Assembly: GCF_042675645.1 (NCBI RefSeq) | Contig: NZ_JBHTJH010000004.1 | Span: 558,001-622,000 of the forward strand | Origin: Sungkyunkwania multivorans | GTDB taxonomy: Bacteria; Bacteroidota; Bacteroidia; Flavobacteriales; Flavobacteriaceae | Direction of reading: 5' to 3' | Length of the DNA stretch: 64,000 bases | Shown here: positions 9,411 through 17,085 of the stretch, piece after piece | Position numbering within the stretch: the stretch's first letter is position 1 | Layout: each line of letters begins with the position of its first letter | Program-made: the position numbers and the translations under genes | The notes under the pieces: generated by a model | Database searches by the model: none | Seen by the model: only the letters and a program-made list of their open reading frames with translations | Told to the model about the DNA's origin: nothing

Positions 9411-10499
9411 TTAATTTTTATTTAGAGTGATGCTGCCATAATCGGCCGTTATGGTCATCCTATTCCCACTATTTTCCCTGCCATGATATCCTGTATAATA
9501 TTTGTCCGAACCATCTACTCTTTTGATTTTGAACTGCAGGTCATCTTTACCCTTAAAACCGGCATAGTCTAAGCGAACTTCAAAATCGAAATAATAGTCG
9601 GTAGCGTATCCGATCCTGATCCCTGTGTAATCTGAGCGGATATCGACATTGCCAGCATCTGAGGCCATCTCTTCGATCTTGATCGACCCATAATCTGAAG
9701 AAATGTCTACATTACCGTGCACCTTCCCGATTCTGGTGGTAATATAATCTCCAGAGCCCTTTAGATTGTCGATCTCGTCGATAGTGATATTGCCATAGTC
9801 ACAAGAGTAGGTGAGGCTTTTTGCTTGTCCGATCTTCGAATTGGTATAGTCGGCACTGATCACCAAATTTTCTGCTTTTTCCAGGGTAAACCCAGAGTAA
9901 TCAGCATTGATCTTTCCATTTTTCATGTATGAGATGGATGAACCCGATGTATAATCAAATGAAAGTTTGTTGTCATTTGCCAATAACTCTCCAATATCGA
10001 TCTTCCCATAATCACAACTAATGTCTGCACGTCCTTGAAGTCTATCCAAGCTGATACTTCCATAATCGTTATTCAAGTCTACATTATTGGTAATGGGTAC
10101 CTTCACTGTATAATTGATCTCCATATGTACACTGTTGCTATCGCTCCATTTCCACCACGAACTCTTCTTGTTCTTGTTAAAGATGGTTTTGGCATAGACC
10201 ATTTGACTGCTACCTTCAAATTGTACATCTATCTCATCAAGTTTCTTTTGAACCTTCTCCTCGTTATTTCCATTGGTCTTTACATGTACTTCGATCACTA
10301 CTTTGTTCTGATCCCAGGAGGTCAGGTAGAGATTCCCATAACTGTTGTTCAACTTCAACAGGGCATCTGCATTCACATTGAATTCTTTTTTGATCTTTTT
10401 CTCTTTCGTATATTTTCCTTTCCATTTGTCGTGATTGGCCATCATCATCGATGGGATCATCAAAAGGATGCAAACCGTTCTATATAATATTGTCTTCAT
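9411..10499 (-). CDS. DUF4097-like exported protein with D-Y-x-x-I repeats
   Basis: The 362-residue protein starts with a signal peptide (cleavage near MMANHDK) and continues as a long beta-solenoid. The motif D-Y-G/T-x-I-x-I/L recurs ten or so times at about 18-22 residue spacing (NDYGSISL, CDYGKIDI, CDYGNITI, SDYGSIKI, SDYTGIRI, ADYGSITL). It matches the DUF4097 / putative adhesin type in overall design. The start overlaps the end of the anti-sigma gene by 20 bases, showing translational coupling. The repeat is closely related in logic to the GSGD repeat of the next gene, so the two may be ancient paralogues. Confidence 0.8.
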   Translation of the reverse strand: MKTILYRTVCILLMIPSMMMANHDKWKGKYTKEKKIKKEFNVNADALLKLNNSYGNLYLTSWDQNKVVIEVHVKTNGNNEEKVQKKLDEIDVQFEGSSQMVYAKTIFNKNKKSSWWKWSDSNSVHMEINYTVKVPITNNVDLNNDYGSISLDRLQGRADISCDYGKIDIGELLANDNKLSFDYTSGSSISYMKNGKINADYSGFTLEKAENLVISADYTNSKIGQAKSLTYSCDYGNITIDEIDNLKGSGDYITTRIGKVHGNVDISSDYGSIKIEEMASDAGNVDIRSDYTGIRIGYATDYYFDFEVRLDYAGFKGKDDLQFKIKRVDGSDKYYTGYHGRENSGNRMTITADYGSITLNKN

Positions 10500-11040
10500 T
10501 GCTATTATTTTTAAATTGTTTCACTGCTTCAATACGTTGCAGTACGTTTTCCAAGAGTGTTATTCTATTTTGGAAGTTGGTGATCATCGCATGCACCAAG
10601 CGCTTATCATCCCCGTTTTCCAATAATTCCTGTTTCAATATTTCATAATCCACTTCAAGTTTATTCAGTTGGTCAAGTGCGTCCGCTATGATCTCTCTGT
10701 TATCATCATTCTCTTCGAGTTTTACCTTCTTCAATTCGGTCTCGATCAAGGACGAGAAGAAGAATTGCGTTTCCTGAAGTTGGGGTGAGATATCGGCCAA
10801 TTCATTGGTTGGCTGCAACACTGATTTTCCGATGAAGAAGCCAAGCACAAGTGCAAAGGATGCCGCGATCGCCAGTGGTTTCCACCAGTTAAAGCTTTGC
10901 TTGTTAGAAACTACGCTGGACTCATGGCCAGCATGCAGCTTTTCCAAAAACCTTTGCTGATGTCCAATTCTAGGCTCGGCAGTGTCGAACTGCCCATCCA
11001 ATCGCTCAAAAAGCGTTTCTATATGGTCGTTTTGTTTCAT
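10480..11040 (-). CDS. Probable anti-sigma factor (single-pass membrane protein)
   Basis: The 186-residue protein has a soluble N-terminus, one membrane segment (about 50-66, PLAIAASFALVLGFFIG) and a C-terminal periplasmic coiled-coil-like region rich in Leu, Glu and Asn. It overlaps the ECF sigma gene by 4 bases (ATGA) and the downstream gene by 20 bases. Topology and position fit an anti-sigma factor, although no zinc-binding HxxxCxxC motif is visible. The assignment therefore rests on context more than on homology. Confidence 0.65.
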   Translation of the reverse strand: MKQNDHIETLFERLDGQFDTAEPRIGHQQRFLEKLHAGHESSVVSNKQSFNWWKPLAIAASFALVLGFFIGKSVLQPTNELADISPQLQETQFFFSSLIETELKKVKLEENDDNREIIADALDQLNKLEVDYEILKQELLENGDDKRLVHAMITNFQNRITLLENVLQRIEAVKQFKNNSNEDNII

Positions 11041-11609
11041 ATTGGTACTTCGATTAACTTTTTTCTTAAACTCTCCTTAGCGCGAGAGATCATCGTGCGG
11101 CAATTCGCATAGCTTATTCCCATGATCTCCCCAATCTCCTCGTAATCATAACCCTCGATCAAAAAGAGGGTCAAAGAAACTCTGTAATTGTCTTTTAGAG
11201 TTTTCATGGTCTGCAAAACTTTCTGAGCCTGTACGTTTTCTAACTCATGATTGTCCGAAGCAATTCCGTCGTTATCTTCGACCCTGTACATTACGGTATC
11301 CAAAGGAATTTCTTCGATACGTCGCTTCTTTTTGTAATGATAGATACTGTTGTTTATTACTATACGCTTCATCCAGGCTCCAAATGTCACTCCACCTCTA
11401 AAAGTGTCAAGTTTCGTAAACGCGTTTAAAAACGACTCTTGCATCACATCTTCGGCTTCCATGGGATCTTTTACAATGCGCACTGCAGTGTTGTACATGG
11501 CCTTGTAATAGCGATTGTAAAGTTCCATTTGTGCTTTGGTCTCACCTCTTTTGCACGCCTGTAATAATTGCTCAGTATGTATCGTTGGTTGGCTCAAAAA
11601 ATCTTGCAA
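11037..11609 (-). CDS. RNA polymerase ECF-type sigma-70 factor
   Basis: The 190-residue protein has sigma region 2 (YNRYYKAMYNTAVRIV, then DAEDVMQESFLNAF-like EDVMQESFLNAF) and region 4 (YRVSLTLFLIEGYDYEEIGEIMG with the SYANCRTMISRAKESL recognition helix). The only plausible start is a TTG at 11607-11609, because the next in-frame Met lies inside region 2. The 4-base overlap with the probable anti-sigma gene is typical. It likely controls its own operon of envelope repeat proteins, as is common for ECF sigma factors. Confidence 0.9.
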   Translation of the reverse strand: MQDFLSQPTIHTEQLLQACKRGETKAQMELYNRYYKAMYNTAVRIVKDPMEAEDVMQESFLNAFTKLDTFRGGVTFGAWMKRIVINNSIYHYKKKRRIEEIPLDTVMYRVEDNDGIASDNHELENVQAQKVLQTMKTLKDNYRVSLTLFLIEGYDYEEIGEIMGISYANCRTMISRAKESLRKKLIEVPI

Positions 11610-11951
11610 TTTGTAGTAAAGATGAAGTTACAGATTCTTTGTTACACTTTTTCCAAAAAAATGATGTTTCAGATTTTAGAATATACATTCGTTTGTTATT
11701 CTGACGCAACCAAGAGTCCATAGAGATACTATTACGGTTGGTGTTTTTGTTCCGAAATAAAATGCACTGACCAAGATGTTGCTATTGTGTGCTGTCCAAA
11801 TTGAGGTTGGCACAAGAATTGACTATATAGAGTATCCAGAACCATGATTATTCACATATTCAGTGATATTGAAAGGTTCCAAGGTTTAAAAGACTAATTA
11901 AAAAAAATGATAGGCGACTGGAAATAGTGACAGTTTGACCTAAATACTCAT
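11610..11951. other. Intergenic region between sigma-factor unit and lon
   Basis: A 342-base divergent gap that should hold the promoters of the leftward sigma unit and of rightward lon. I see no convincing TAnnTTTG box with a proper -33 partner, no hairpin terminator and no credible small gene. Confidence 0.6.
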
Positions 11952-14402
11952 ATGACGAAGACAAAATTTTTATCGATTGACAACTTGTCATTACAAGAAA
12001 TGCAAGATGATGCAGAGTTGATACCGTTGATGACGCCAGAAGATGAGGAGGAGATTGCGAAAGAGCCGCTTCCAAAATCACTTCCTATATTACCCTTGCG
12101 AAACACGGTGTTATTCCCAGGAGTGGTCATTCCTATCACTGCTGGCAGGGACAAGTCCATAAAACTCATCAAAGATGCAAATAACGGAAGTAAGGCCATC
12201 GGTGTGGTTTCTCAAAAGGACGAGTCTATAGAAGACCCTGAAATTGAAGATATCAACACCTTGGGTACGGTAGCACGTATCCTTAGAGTGCTCAAAATGC
12301 CAGATGGAAATACCACGGTGATCATTCAAGGGAAAAAACGATTTGAGGTTGCCGAGGTATTGACCACAGAGCCTTACATCACCTCTACGGTACGAGAGGT
12401 GGAAGAGTCTAAACCACCACATACAGATAAGGAGTTTTCAGCGATTATCGAATCAATCAAGGACATCGCCTTGCAGATCATCAAGGAGAATCCAAATATA
12501 CCCTCAGAAGCATCCTTTGCGATCAAGAATATCGAAAGCAGTTCATTCCTGATCAATTTTGTATCATCCAATATGAATATCACTGTAGCGGAGAAACAAC
12601 AGCTCTTGGCGATACACGATCTTAAAGAACGTGCGTTGGCAACATTGAAATTCATGAATACAGAGCTACAGAAGCTAGAATTGAAACAAGATATTCAATC
12701 TAAGGTGCGTAGTGACTTAGACCAACAACAACGAGAATACTTTCTTCATCAGCAAATGAAGACCATCCAAGAAGAATTGGGGGGCGTATCCTCTGAGCAG
12801 GAGATAGAGGAGATGCGAGCAAAGGGAAGGGAGAAGAAGTGGAGCAAAAAGGTCAAAGAACACTTTCTAAAAGAGCTGAATAAGATGCAACGGATGAACC
12901 CGCAAGTTGCGGAGTATTCAATTCAACGCAATTATTTAGAATTGTTTCTCGAACTTCCCTGGGACAAGTATTCCAAGGATATTTTTGACCTGAAAAGAGC
13001 ACAGAAGATACTGGATCGCGACCATTATGGGTTGGAAGATGTGAAACGCAGGATCATCGAGTATCTGGCCGTTTTGAAACTTAGGAATGACATGAAATCA
13101 CCTATACTCTGTTTGTATGGCCCTCCAGGTGTGGGAAAGACCTCTCTGGGGAAATCCATTGCCGAGGCTTTGGGCAGAGAATACGTACGAATGTCTTTGG
13201 GAGGATTACGAGATGAGGCCGAAATACGCGGACATCGAAAGACCTATATCGGTGCAATGCCAGGAAGACTGCTACAAAGTATAAAAAAGGCGGGAACCTC
13301 CAATCCGGTCTTTGTACTCGATGAGATCGACAAGTTGTCCAACAGTCATCAAGGCGACCCTTCCTCCGCGATGTTGGAAGTCTTGGACCCTGAACAGAAC
13401 ACTGAATTCTATGATAATTTCTTGGAAATGGGTTATGACCTTTCCAAAGTGATGTTTATTGCAACGGCAAACAGTTTGGCCACGATCCAGCCGGCTTTGA
13501 GGGATCGGATGGAAATTATCAATGTTACTGGATACACCATCGAAGAGAAAGTGGAGATCGCTAAGCGTCATCTACTTCCTAAGCAGCTAGAAGAACATGG
13601 GCTGAAGAAAGAACAGCTGAAGATCGGCAAAAAGCAGCTAGAGAGGATCGTTGAGGGCTATACCCGGGAATCTGGTGTAAGAGGCTTGGAGAAGCAGGTG
13701 GCCAAAATGGTAAGACATGCTGCAAAATCCATTGCCATGGAGGAGGAATATAATGTAAAGGTGACCGATGAAGACATCGAGAAGGTTTTAGGCCCTGCTC
13801 GAATGGAAAGAGATAAATATGAGAACAACGATATTGCGGGAGTGGTAACAGGACTGGCTTGGACCAGCGTTGGTGGAGATATCCTTTTTATCGAATCGAT
13901 CCTATCCAAAGGAAAGGGGACCATGAATATTACTGGTAACCTCGGAAAAGTGATGAAAGAATCCGCTACCATCGCTTTGGAATACATAAAATCCAATGCT
14001 GAAGAATTAGGGATCGACCCCGACATCTTTGAGAAGTACAACGTGCACATTCATGTGCCTGAAGGGGCTACTCCAAAGGATGGTCCTAGCGCTGGAATTA
14101 CCATGCTGACCTCTTTGGTCTCTTTGTTTACACAAAAAAAGGTGAAAAAGAGTTTGGCCATGACCGGAGAGATCACCTTGCGAGGCAAGGTGCTTCCAGT
14201 GGGTGGTATCAAGGAGAAGATATTGGCCGCCAAACGAGCAAGAATAAAAGAGATCGTTCTTTGTGAGGATAACCGAAAAGATATTCTAGAGATCAAGCCA
14301 GAATATCTCAAAGGGTTGAAATTTCATTATGTAACGGAGATGAGCGAGGTGATCGAGGTCGCCATTACGAACCAGAATGTGAAGAACGCAAAAAAACTCT
14401 AA
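11952..14402 (+). CDS. lon: ATP-dependent endopeptidase La (Lon protease)
   Basis: The 816-residue protein has the full Lon layout: an N-terminal substrate-binding domain (LPILPLRNTVLFPGVVIP near 45-62), a coiled helical region, AAA+ ATPase with Walker A GPPGVGKT (about 390-397) and Walker B VFVLDEID, and the C-terminal protease domain with the catalytic Ser in KDGPSAG (about 713) and Lys in GGIKEK (about 756). It degrades misfolded and regulatory proteins in the cytoplasm. It is followed by its own terminator. Lon next to porQ and cmk is an arrangement I recall from other Flavobacteriia. Confidence 0.98.
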   Translation: MTKTKFLSIDNLSLQEMQDDAELIPLMTPEDEEEIAKEPLPKSLPILPLRNTVLFPGVVIPITAGRDKSIKLIKDANNGSKAIGVVSQKDESIEDPEIEDINTLGTVARILRVLKMPDGNTTVIIQGKKRFEVAEVLTTEPYITSTVREVEESKPPHTDKEFSAIIESIKDIALQIIKENPNIPSEASFAIKNIESSSFLINFVSSNMNITVAEKQQLLAIHDLKERALATLKFMNTELQKLELKQDIQSKVRSDLDQQQREYFLHQQMKTIQEELGGVSSEQEIEEMRAKGREKKWSKKVKEHFLKELNKMQRMNPQVAEYSIQRNYLELFLELPWDKYSKDIFDLKRAQKILDRDHYGLEDVKRRIIEYLAVLKLRNDMKSPILCLYGPPGVGKTSLGKSIAEALGREYVRMSLGGLRDEAEIRGHRKTYIGAMPGRLLQSIKKAGTSNPVFVLDEIDKLSNSHQGDPSSAMLEVLDPEQNTEFYDNFLEMGYDLSKVMFIATANSLATIQPALRDRMEIINVTGYTIEEKVEIAKRHLLPKQLEEHGLKKEQLKIGKKQLERIVEGYTRESGVRGLEKQVAKMVRHAAKSIAMEEEYNVKVTDEDIEKVLGPARMERDKYENNDIAGVVTGLAWTSVGGDILFIESILSKGKGTMNITGNLGKVMKESATIALEYIKSNAEELGIDPDIFEKYNVHIHVPEGATPKDGPSAGITMLTSLVSLFTQKKVKKSLAMTGEITLRGKVLPVGGIKEKILAAKRARIKEIVLCEDNRKDILEIKPEYLKGLKFHYVTEMSEVIEVAITNQNVKNAKKL

Positions 14403-14421
14403 GAACAGAGTGGCCAAATAA

Positions 14422-14450
14422 AATCCGAAAGTTCGCTTTCGGATTTTTTT
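14422..14450 (+). terminator. Terminator of lon
   Basis: AATCCGAAAG, loop TTCG, CTTTCGGATT followed by a T-run. A very stable tetraloop hairpin. Confidence 0.92.
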
Positions 14451-14505
14451 ATTGTGCTGCACGGAAAATATTTAATGCCTCAAGTCGTTTTCAATAAAGA
14501 TTAGT

Positions 14506-14513
14506 TATTTTTG
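14506..14513 (+). promoter_or_regulatory. -7 box of porQ
   Basis: TATTTTTG matches TAnnTTTG exactly and ends only five bases before the ATG at 14519, so the predicted transcript start falls at or next to the start codon. This suggests a leaderless mRNA. The -33 box is not evident. Confidence 0.5.
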
Positions 14514-14518
14514 CGCCC

Positions 14519-15538
14519 ATGCAGAAAAGGATACCTTTTTACTTTTTCTTACTACTTTCAGCCCTATCTCTTGCCCAAATCGGAGGACGAACTACATACC
14601 AATTCCTAAATCTTGTATCTTCTCCAAGACAAGCCGCGCTCGGTGGAAAGGTCATCACCAATTATGATCATGATGTGTCGCAGGCGCTTTTCAATCCGGC
14701 CAGTATCAATATAGAAATGGACAACAAACTTGCATTGAACTATGTTAATTACCTTGGGGATATCAACTATGGTTCTGCAGCCTATGCCTATAGCTGGGAC
14801 GGACGGGAAAACACCTTCTTTGCTGGGGTCACTTATATCAATTATGGTACGTTCGATGGTCGAGACGAGCAAGGTAACCCCACGGGCGACTTTACAGGGA
14901 ATGAGGTCGCGCTTTCCGTTGGCTATGCAAAAAATATTCCATGGACCAAATTTCACATAGGAGCCAATGCCAAGGTCATTTCTTCTAGGTTAGAACAGTT
15001 TAGTTCCTTTGGTGCGGCCATTGATGTAGGTGTCTTTTATCGGGATGAGGAAAAAGGATTCAACGCGGCCTTGGTGGTCAGGAATTTTGGAGCTCAGCTA
15101 ACACCCTATAACGAGGTAAAGGAAAATCTCCCGTTCGAAGTCTCATTGGGGCTTTCACAACGTTTGCAGAATGTTCCGGTGCGTTGGCACCTTACCTTTG
15201 AGAATCTTCAGAATTGGAATTTATCATTTTCAAATCCAAATAGAGCACAGTTCAATCTAAATGGCGGTGTGGCCGAGGAAGAGGTTGGTTTTGTACAGGA
15301 GTTCTTGAGACATGTCGTCGTTGGAGCTGAACTTTTTCCAGAAAGAGCCTTTAGCCTTCGTTTGGGATATAATTTCAGAAGGGCCGAAGAGCTTCGTATC
15401 GTCGATCAACGTACCTTTGCAGGAATTTCTGCAGGTTTTGGGTTAAAGATGAATCGACTTCGATTCAACTACACTCATGCTAGATATAGTACCGCAGGAA
15501 ATACTGGACTCTTTGGTCTGGCGATCGATTTTCTCTAG
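14519..15538 (+). CDS. porQ: Type IX secretion system protein PorQ
   Basis: The 339-residue protein has a signal peptide ending at LAQIGG and the front typical of PorQ (TYQFLNLVSSPRQAALGGKV), then alternating amphipathic strands of an outer-membrane beta-barrel ending in IDFL. PorQ belongs to the PorV-like family and takes part in T9SS secretion of proteins with C-terminal sorting domains. It is 20 bases upstream of cmk, a linkage common in Bacteroidota. No exported protein in this window carries an obvious T9SS C-terminal domain, so its clients lie elsewhere. Confidence 0.88.
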   Translation: MQKRIPFYFFLLLSALSLAQIGGRTTYQFLNLVSSPRQAALGGKVITNYDHDVSQALFNPASINIEMDNKLALNYVNYLGDINYGSAAYAYSWDGRENTFFAGVTYINYGTFDGRDEQGNPTGDFTGNEVALSVGYAKNIPWTKFHIGANAKVISSRLEQFSSFGAAIDVGVFYRDEEKGFNAALVVRNFGAQLTPYNEVKENLPFEVSLGLSQRLQNVPVRWHLTFENLQNWNLSFSNPNRAQFNLNGGVAEEEVGFVQEFLRHVVVGAELFPERAFSLRLGYNFRRAEELRIVDQRTFAGISAGFGLKMNRLRFNYTHARYSTAGNTGLFGLAIDFL

Positions 15539-15558
15539 GCCATTAAAAAATTTTATAA

Positions 15559-16263
15559 TTGAAAAAGATCACTATAGCGGTTGATGGTTATTCTTCTACA
15601 GGGAAGAGCACCATCGCAAAACAATTGGCAAAAGCGCTTGAATACGTTTACGTGGACACCGGTGCCATGTACCGCGCGGTCACACTGTTTGCAATGCAGG
15701 GTGGGTTTATAGATGCCGATACGTTTAAGGTTCAAGCTTTTTTGAAGGTGCTTCCAACGATTCGCTTGAAATTCGTTTACAATGAAGCATTGGGTTTTGC
15801 TGAAATGCATCTCAACGGAAAGAATGTGGAAAAGGAAATTCGCACGATGGAGGTTTCGCGTTTGGTAAGTAAGATCGCAGCGATCTCCGAAGTTCGCCAA
15901 TTACTAGTTGCACAACAACAAAAAATGGGAAAGGACAAGGGCATTGTAATGGACGGACGAGATATTGGAACCGTTGTTTTTCCAGATGCTGAGTTGAAGC
16001 TGTTCATGACCGCTTCACCAGAAAAACGCGCTACACGTCGCTACAAGGAACTGTTAGAAAGAGGCGATAAGGTGCAATACGAGGAGGTCTTAAAGAATGT
16101 TCAGGAACGTGACCATATTGACAGCACTCGAAAAGACTCTCCATTGACCAAGGCAACCGATGCCATTGTATTCGATAATAGCGATATGGGTCTCGACGAG
16201 CAGTTTGACAGAGTGTATGATTATGCCAAAAGGATCATTAAAAAGGTCACCGATGACCATTGA
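15559..16263 (+). CDS. cmk: Cytidylate kinase
   Basis: The 234-residue enzyme phosphorylates CMP/dCMP. The P-loop GYSSTGKST is at residues 9-17, the nucleotide-binding DTGAMYRAV follows, then MDGRDIGTVVFPDA, and the lid-type ERDHIDSTR with the C-terminal DAIVFDNSDM. The start must be the TTG at 15559 because the P-loop begins only eight residues later and no ATG lies before it. It probably shares the porQ transcript and is followed by a bidirectional terminator. Confidence 0.96.
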   Translation: MKKITIAVDGYSSTGKSTIAKQLAKALEYVYVDTGAMYRAVTLFAMQGGFIDADTFKVQAFLKVLPTIRLKFVYNEALGFAEMHLNGKNVEKEIRTMEVSRLVSKIAAISEVRQLLVAQQQKMGKDKGIVMDGRDIGTVVFPDAELKLFMTASPEKRATRRYKELLERGDKVQYEEVLKNVQERDHIDSTRKDSPLTKATDAIVFDNSDMGLDEQFDRVYDYAKRIIKKVTDDH

Positions 16264-16301
16264 CCAAAGACCTAGTTAGGAGCTTGAAACATCAACAAAT
16301 A

Positions 16302-16336
16302 AAAAAACCACGAATAATCATTATTCGTGGTTTTTT
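16302..16336. terminator. Bidirectional terminator between cmk and the LysM gene
   Basis: AACCACGAATAAT and ATTATTCGTGGTT form a near-perfect hairpin flanked by A- and T-runs, ending the two convergent genes. Confidence 0.9.
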
Positions 16337-16355
16337 CTATATAGATATGGTAATC

Positions 16356-16736
16356 TTATAGATTTGGAATCACCAATTCCTGGTCTGGATGTATGAGGTC
16401 TGGATTTTTTAACTTGTCTGTGTTTGCGGCAAAAATTTCCTTGTACTTCATGGCGTCGCCATAGTAATGCTTAGCGATCTTACCAAGGGTCTCTCCTTTT
16501 TGTACCACATGTCTGTGATAGACAGACTCATCTGCCACTTTAATGTTCGCCTTGATATCAGACGGCATCTCGCCTCCTATTTCTTTGATCTTGTCCCAAA
16601 GTACGTTCTTTTCATACTGTGTGTTGGCCGTTCCTTTGATTTTCAGCACATCTCCTTCCACACTTACATCCCCATCTTGGATGTTCAACTTTTCTCCTAA
16701 GTCCAGTACTGGTTGGTATTTTGCTTTTACGCTCAT
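16356..16736 (-). CDS. BON-LysM protein, Kbp/YgaU-like
   Basis: The 126-residue protein has an N-terminal BON-like segment (about 12-65, VEGDVLKIKGTANTQYEKN) and a C-terminal LysM domain (about 74-124, VVQKGETLGKIAKHYYG ... IHPDQELVIP). No signal peptide is present. It resembles E. coli Kbp (YgaU), a cytoplasmic potassium-binding protein of 149 residues, and similar proteins are usually labelled peptidoglycan-binding LysM. With no export signal I favour a cytoplasmic sensor or binding role over wall binding, but the substrate is an inference. Confidence 0.8.
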   Translation of the reverse strand: MSVKAKYQPVLDLGEKLNIQDGDVSVEGDVLKIKGTANTQYEKNVLWDKIKEIGGEMPSDIKANIKVADESVYHRHVVQKGETLGKIAKHYYGDAMKYKEIFAANTDKLKNPDLIHPDQELVIPNL

Positions 16737-17085
16737 GGTATAAAGTATTTAATAGTTTATGTTCAATCTCAAAGATAGCACATTTATCCCAAAATTTTTT
16801 AACACGACAATACTTTCAATCAAAATAGATAAAATGCAGCTTTTGTCGGTGAAGTGTTAGCTTTAGTTGTTCAGGGCCGTAGCATGATACATTTGGATAA
16901 GGGGAATTTCAATCACTTCAAATACCTTCTATTTTTTTGTAAATCAAAAAGAATAGTGGTACTTTTGCACACCTTTTGGCGAGTAGTGGACAAAAAGGAT
17001 TTTTAAACATTTTATTTTTAACCACTTCTGTACGGATGTTCGCGTTGGTCCCACATTACGGCAGAATACAAAGTTACCATCAGCA
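16737..17085. other. Divergent intergenic region upstream of rpsA
   Basis: A 349-base gap holding the rpsA promoter (16936-16967) and roughly 110 bases of predicted rpsA leader. I see no small gene. The leader could carry autoregulation by S1, but no obvious stable hairpin or known riboswitch is recognisable. Confidence 0.55.
16936..16967 (+). promoter_or_regulatory. Promoter of rpsA
   Basis: A -33 box TTTG (16936-16939) and a -7 box TACTTTTG (16960-16967) are separated by 20 bases, an exact fit to the Bacteroidota housekeeping promoter. The predicted transcript start near 16973 gives a leader of roughly 110 bases. Confidence 0.75.

Noticed and set aside
9383..9411. A terminator between the DUF4097-like and GIN genes
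   Set aside because: The 27-base gap holds no inverted repeat, so the genes are treated as co-transcribed.
10035..10487. A 150-codon plus-strand frame opposite the DUF4097-like gene
   Set aside because: It is antisense to a gene with clear signal peptide and repeats, and its translation shows no domain or sensible composition.
16973..17085. Riboswitch or S1 autoregulatory leader in front of rpsA
   Set aside because: No conserved riboswitch core or strong hairpin is visible; only the promoter is supported.
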